This document shows positions 58,264 to 64,000 of a stretch of DNA of 64,000 nt, piece by piece. How positions within the stretch are numbered: the stretch's first letter is position 1; every line of letters starts with the position of its first letter. The stretch is taken from assembly GCA_905331475.1 (NCBI GenBank), contig CAJNYU010003377.1, positions 147,248 through 211,247 on the forward strand, read 5' to 3'. Position numbers and translations under genes: made by a program. The DNA comes from Rotaria socialis (taxonomy: Eukaryota > Rotifera > Eurotatoria > Philodinida > Philodinidae). The notes under the pieces are model-generated. The model worked only from the letters and a program-made list of their open reading frames with translations, ran no database searches and was not told where the DNA came from.

Positions 58264-60193
58264 TAATAACATATTTCCATTTGAAAATAATCATTTTAAT
58301 GTTAAAAATTGATTCCAACAGTTCCTGGTGAACATACTAAATCTTGATTGAGCTCTATTTATTGTGTATTTGTTTACACGATGATAGGTTGCTATTAAAA
58401 AATTTGTCTAAATAACCAATCCACAAAAAGCTTAATTCCTCCAGTCAGTTTTTTCCCTATCGAATCCATCAAATAGCGAACTCTATTGAAAGTACCGATA
58501 TAAACGACCATAAAAGAAAGCAACAAATAACAGCATCGACAAGAGAAATATTCTTTTTCATCGTTGACAGACAAAAACCAACCAGGCTACACATTGGTGA
58601 CAATGACAACAGAAGATATGTAACTAATGATAACGACACTACGTATAATATTATGTCTGGCAGAGGACAAGAAAACATTGTTAAAAATCGATTCGACATT
58701 GCTTTACCGCGACATAAAATGACAATTTAGCCGCATAATTATCAGCAGTTATATTCATCATTAGAAACAAGTGCTAGATTGATTGTATTACTAACTGATT
58801 GTTTGATTCGAACGAGTTTTGTAAAACATACAAGATTATACATTACTCAACAATTAAAGATATTTCTGTTGTATAAATAAATCTATGATAGATTTAATGA
58901 TGAGAATATTTTAAAACAGGTTTTTGCTCGAAAGCGCGAGTTGTACCCGTTCAGCAGATTATCTTCTCCAGTGCGATGATGACAACAATGCTTACTCTGA
59001 CTTATGAACAGTTGATATTAGCAAAACGTTTGTTAATCAATATCTTTTGAAGTCGATCACTAAAATAATATATGATTCAAAACGATTGAAGAGCAATGCG
59101 AATATTATTTATAATGGAATTTTATCGATTACAAATAGATTATCATGAATATATTAAAATACAGTAGATCTAATATGGATAATAACCAATGATTACGTTA
59201 GCCTAATGGACTGATTTAAACCGTAAGTGAATAATGCTTGAGACTAACAACATAGGATCTCGATTGACAAGGCCTGATGATAGTCAATAAAAATAATCTA
59301 ATAGAGATGTTTGTATAAACAAATAATTAGCTAAAAATTCAGCAATAATCGTTGTGTAGCACTCAACAATAGAATATCTTTCACATTGTGTAGCCTATCT
59401 ATGTCATTATTTATTGAATAAATCTCTTCGAAATAAGAAGCTACAGAGTATTTTGAATCCTTTCTTTATAGATTGCTAGTTCGATCTTATACTTGGGCTA
59501 TATACACAATATGACAAAGCTCTCATAATAAGCATACCATTAATCTTTGTACAGAAAAGTGCGTACAAAAAAAACAACCTTCTAATGATTTGCATGCACG
59601 GTCATAAGGATTGTCAAAGAAATTTTCTGACATGTCATCGAAGTTGATTAATTTGTGTTACATTACGTTTTTTTTTGTTTTGTTGAGTATGCGAGCAATC
59701 TGATCAAATAAAATTCCAATAGTCCTGTAGATTTTGACAGAAAGAGAAGAAAAAGAAAAAAAATGATACAATAGAAGAACTACAAAATTTTGAAATAATC
59801 ATATTAGAACACACACGACGTACAGTCATCTACTTTTCTATGAACCATTATGATCAAATGCTATCTCATTGAATATCGCTTTCCAGTGTATACGAACCTA
59901 ATTATCGATCTATAAAGAAAAATTGAATCAGAATCAGTCCTCACTTTTGGACTTATCTTCTGCAAAATGTTCAGACCGAAACAAGATTGTTACAATTTTA
60001 TCGCATTGTCCATCCGATAATAAAAGGTCTACTACAGCTTAGACTGTTACCATTTTAACAATTTCTAATTTTGTGTCACTGAAAATTAGTAGCGGTATGA
60101 CAAAATATATTCATAGGAAAAGTCTGTGATGTAGTTAGTTAAGTAGTAATAATAATATAATTTGAGAAACTATTTAGATCTTTTCATCGACGA
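58264..60193. other. Intergenic, calcium channel beta 5' flank and PABP-like 3' flank
   Basis: About 1.9 kb between two minus-strand genes. No coding frame or RNA gene recognised. Promoter of the long calcium channel beta form should lie next to 58263. Confidence 0.4.
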
Positions 60194-61241
60194 TTAATTA
60201 TTTTGAGGTAAATTTCGATAAAATTGTGAATTTGTATTGTTATTCATGGATGACGCCATCATTGATGATGATCTCGGAGAATATTCTCTATTTGATGTTA
60301 CTTGTAAATTGAGAGGAACTATCGGTAATGAATAATTATTTGATCGGCTGGGAACCATAAATGTAGGTACGTAGAACATCGTTGGCATATTGAGATACGG
60401 CATTTCCGGCGTATCAGGAGACGTTGAATTCGTTGCAGACATAGATGATGTCGACGATCTAGGTGTATTCCATTGTGAATCACCAATATTTGTACTCAAT
60501 GCTACATAGATTGGTTTTGATAGAACCCATTTACCATTCATTTCATTCAAAGCTCTGGTCGCTTCTTCGGTTGTATTAAACGAGATGAAACCAATCCCTT
60601 TTGATTGACTACCATATCTCAAGAGCTTCAATGATTGACAATAGAATTGTCTACAGTTTTAGTCAATTTTTATCTATACTCACATGTGTATGGGTTATTC
60701 TCCCAAATTTATTAAATATAACTTCGAGTAGTTTTTCATCAATCGATCTATCCAAATTACTAACATACAGAGTTAGACTATTCGACTGTTTACGATGATT
60801 TTCTTCGCGAATACGTTGAATTTCTTTTTGACGTTCAGGTTTACTTTGAAAAAATCCTACATACAACTGTTTTCCACTATCCAATACATGCCCGTTTAAA
60901 TTCATCATTGCCTTATCATAAAAAGAAAATAGTTATATTGAAAACAAAAGTTGATTTAAGCAACTGACATTTTGTGCCATTTCTGGTCTTTCAAAATTAA
61001 CAAAACCAAAACCTCGAGATTGACCTTTATTATCCATTTGAATCTAACAATAAAACGAGAATAATTATCATGTCAACTCATAATCATTTATATTGCATAC
61101 TTTACAGCTTGTTATCATACCGTAAGTACCAAATAGTTGGCATAGTTCTGTTTCATTTATATCTTTACCAAAATTTTTCACGTATAAATTCGTTAAATTC
61201 GGCCTGTGCTGATTGACTGCTGCATTAATATAGTTTGACAT
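60194..61241 (-). CDS. Short PABP-like protein with two RRMs only
   Basis: Four exons (61241-61101, 61043-60969, 60911-60684, 60625-60194) give 876 nt (291 aa), all phase 0. The first RRM has RNP2 LYVKNF and RNP1 RGFGFVNF. The second has RNP2 LYVSNL and RNP1 KGIGFISF. The linker [20 protein letters not shown] aligns with the RRM3-RRM4 linker of cytoplasmic poly(A)-binding protein, and [12 protein letters not shown] matches the RRM4 end. RRM1-2 are absent: the protein starts [20 protein letters not shown], with the ATG 6 nt after an acceptor AG. The C-terminal 100 residues are Ser/Asn/Met-rich, and no MLLE (PABC) domain follows. It is probably an RNA-binding paralogue with lower poly(A) affinity and no eIF4G or PAM2 contacts, an inference from the missing parts. 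Confidence 0.82.
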
Positions 61242-61247
61242 TGTTGT

Positions 61248-63340
61248 CTAATGAAAACAAATCGAAACAAATAAGTAAAATTTGTTCGAGTATCGAATCT
61301 GAATTATTTTCATTAAACAACTAATTAATTAAAGAGAACATCGTCAGCATTTTTATGAAGTTTCACTAGACATTTTCTTATCAAAGGCGATTGTTGACTG
61401 CACGAGATGCAGCGAAAAGTCCATTAATTTTCAGTCTCTGAGTTGCTTTTTGCAAATTCTTCTACTACTCGACACATTAGTCATGATTGAAACCTGAGTA
61501 TGACTTTGAATTGGAAAAAAAGAAAAATTTTCTGTGATCATGCGAATGTGGCAAGAGCACATCTAAAATCTTGTGTTTTTGTTGAAAGCTTCACAACATT
61601 TGAAGAATATATATATATATGCGAAAAACGAGAGTTGAAACACGATGTCTTTATTATGCAGTAATTTACAATCTAATCTTACAAGTGGCTGTTGACATCT
61701 CAAATATTTTTCCACGGTAAAGTTTTGACTGTCTCATAAAAACCGTTTTATCTCGAAATCAATAATAATTAGTAAATAGAAACAAAAATAGCCTATGCAA
61801 TATTTATTTTTAGTTTTGATTAACTTATCTATAAAAATGTTTTTTTTTGAATACAACAATTCATTCTGACACGTTAACCAAAAAAGTTGACAGAATCAAT
61901 CGTACTTTGGATTTCAATCAGATATGAAACAAAAGAGTTGCATCCGAATGATTGACTGTCGCCCCTCGGGTATTTACTATTGTGTGCTGCAAGTCACGAA
62001 ACAAAAGTGTTAATATAACTATTCAACATAAACTTCTAGAATATTTAATTTTTTTAAAGAAAAAAAGAATACTGGTACAATTATGGAGGATGAGATTATA
62101 TACAAAAAATGATTCAGAATCAGGCAAGACGCAGCGTTCTGTTTCTCGAGCGTTGCTTGAGTTGCAGTTTTGTTTTCTTTTTCATCGAGTACTTTATTGC
62201 CGTTCGAAGACTATGGAAAATATAGACAAACAATGACTTCATTTCGAGTGGTAGGAATGATTGAATCAAAATAAAGATTAAAAATAGTCAATAGAGAAAA
62301 GATTTTTTTTCTAAAATTAATTCTCTTCAATTCAATACAAAATATAGATCGAAGCATCTATCCTATAATCTCTTTTCTTGAAAATTTTATTTCCAGGTAA
62401 ACATAATGGTATAGAGGATTCATCATCAAATCAGACTTTCTTTTTATTACTCAATGATCTTACATCTAGATCACTGTTTTCATTAGATGAAAACCATAAA
62501 TAAGTTAAAGTTTTTGATTGTTTTTTTTAAACATATCACCTGAGTATTATGTGTTTTCATCTTGAATGTAATGCTCATGATTGAGTGCTTTTTATTTAAC
62601 TCAGTAACTAAAATACATGAACTCTACAATTTCATTTTGATAGTTTTATAATGAAAATCAAGCGGATTTTTATTTTCAGTAGCTACTCTGAAACAATGTC
62701 AAGCTGCTGCTCAAAACGAGAGTCTTATTCATGAAAACATTTTATCAATGAAATACATGTTATAGAAATTTGCACAGAGAATATTGTTTATTGAAAGAAT
62801 AATCATGATTAAAAGCTGGCTTAATTGCTAGATAAAATAGTTGATTAGATATATTTAGTATGTATTTCAAATTATTAAGCATAATGAAAACAGATTCATA
62901 TATATGGGTCATTCCACCAGAAACCATCAGGTCCATCCGGCGACCGAGCCAGAATTCATTCAAAGTTACAGGGTTTGTAGAGAATTTTGTGCTGATCATT
63001 TTGGTAATCAATTTTTTTGAAATAAATTCTATTTTTACGAAGATACAGGTCAAATACAAAAAGTACACTTTTCTTTATTACAGTAAATAAGAAAAGCATT
63101 TTTTTCAAAAAGTTGATGAAAATTCACTTTTTTCACTCGAATTTTAAAGTCAACCACATCTTCAGAATCCGTAGGAATTAATAGAATTTTTACGGACTAC
63201 TAGGTCCTTTTCCAATGCACTAGTGGGGAACAGTGTTTGAAAAAAATCTATGTGTGAGTCAGAATTCATCAGAATGTTGTCGTTAGCAGTTCTATAGAGC
63301 GAAACTTCCCAGGTTGATCATAACGGACTCGTTTAGGGTC
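61248..63340. other. Gene-poor region
   Basis: About 2.1 kb upstream of the PABP-like gene. A TA run lies near 61606-61620. Open frames (61952, 62760, 62860) overlap on opposite strands and match no family. Confidence 0.4.
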
Positions 63341-63344
63341 TGTT

Positions 63345-63590
63345 TATCGACGGTAAACGATGCCAAAACGATATATTTACGGCAGTAAATAGGCCGTATT
63401 TGCCTGTAATACCTGCCGCAGTAATACGGCACCGTAAACGGGACTGCATTTTCATGGTTTACGGCTGTTTGTGCTCCGTACTCTCATGATAATACGGTCC
63501 GTATTACTGCGCCAGATATTACGGCAAAACTTTCACTCGGAAAATAGTCGTAACGTAACTGCCAACGACCGTATACGGACCGTACTGTGC
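63345..63590. repeat. Dense TACGG/CCGTA repeat island
   Basis: About 245 bp in which TACGG, its complement CCGTA, or close variants occur more than ten times in both orientations, for example tttacggcagtaaataggcc, gcagtaatacggcaccgtaa, aatacggtccgtattactgc and gaccgtatacggaccgtact. The interior is far more GC-rich than the flanks. The inverted words could form extended hairpins. It looks like a repeat or MITE interior; I could not define ends or a target duplication. Confidence 0.55.
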
Positions 63591-64000
63591 GTCCTGGGTT
63601 GCTCTACAATATGTACGAGTTCGTTTTCTTCCCGACTGTGATTTGAGGGTGTGGGAACCCAAAAACTGTTTTCTATGACAACTTTTCATGGATTTATCAG
63701 CTAGGTTTATTGTATTTAAAGTTTCTGTTGTTGGAAATGATTTAATATATAAATTCGAACATCGTAAACCAGTGATGACGCCGTTACCAAATTGTTTAAG
63801 AAGGTCAATTTCGACAGTGATCCAAGCAAACTATTCAAGAGACGTTGTTTTGCTTTTAATTTGGATACTGAATATAGCTATATAAGAAGAAATTATATAA
63901 AATACGGAAATTAAAAAGGTCAATAACTGTTACTATTGTACGAGTAAAACTAATCGATGGAAATAACATTATTAATTTTTGTAATTCTTGAAATTCATCT
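63591..64000. other. Window end, no gene recognised
   Basis: About 400 bp. A 65-codon frame starting at 63688 has an ATG but no recognisable motif. Nothing supported. Confidence 0.35.

Overview
This window looks like nuclear DNA of a bdelloid rotifer (Adineta/Rotaria/Philodina type). Several things point there. The DNA is AT-rich and the genes are split by mostly short GT-AG introns. There is a histone H2A with a long Lys-rich C-terminal tail of the kind described for bdelloids. The window carries families I associate with bdelloid genomes (tandem F-box genes, an LDLa-containing secreted family, a helical-repeat/TIR family, a rhodopsin-like GPCR family). Pyrimidine-AG acceptors sit just upstream of many ATGs, as expected where spliced-leader trans-splicing is common. 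The species cannot be fixed from sequence reading alone.

Layout. 0.1-6.7 kb: a tandem array of four F-box genes on +, the second a pseudogene. 7.0-12.0 kb (+): mitochondrial ribosomal protein mL43, the ER AMPylase FICD (two exons), and an unrecognised seven-exon Cys/His-rich protein. 12.5-18.3 kb (-): EDEM3, eleven exons, signal peptide to PA domain, ending in KDEN. 21.2-22.6 kb (+): COQ3, six exons. 22.6-25.2 kb: histones H4(-), H2B(-) and H2A(+), each with a 3' stem-loop. 25-35 kb: gene-poor and transposon-rich, with a pogo-like, a hAT-like and a piggyBac-like non-autonomous element and a decayed GPCR. 35.2-42.3 kb: a single-pass membrane protein(+), an alpha/beta-hydrolase-like protein(-), a small secreted repeat/Cys-rich protein(+) and a GT61-type glycosyltransferase(-). 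42.5-46.3 kb: a long inverted-repeat element and a frameshifted LDLa-family pseudogene. 46.3-48.9 kb (-): ERICH3. 49.6-52.1 kb (-): a decayed helical-repeat/TIR/SAM-like gene. 53.2 kb (+): a small His-rich protein. 54.4-58.3 kb (-): the voltage-gated calcium channel beta subunit with two possible first exons. 60.2-61.2 kb (-): a short PABP-like protein with only two RRMs. The rest is non-coding.

The neighbours do not form one pathway. FICD and EDEM3 both act in ER protein quality control, but adjacency is probably chance. Spliced models were built by hand from GT/AG sites, reading frame and similarity recalled from known families. Every model given as complete keeps a continuous frame and divides by three. 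Of the family-sized genes, ERICH3 lacks its extreme 5' end and has one uncertain junction. The most notable material is the set of non-autonomous DNA transposons (a 50-bp hAT-like element and a 930-bp relative, each with a perfect 8-bp target duplication), the histone 3' stem-loops with an A-U closing pair, the KDEN tail of EDEM3, the two-RRM PABP, the hydrolase that has probably lost its oxyanion motif, and the unrecognised Cys/His-rich gene.
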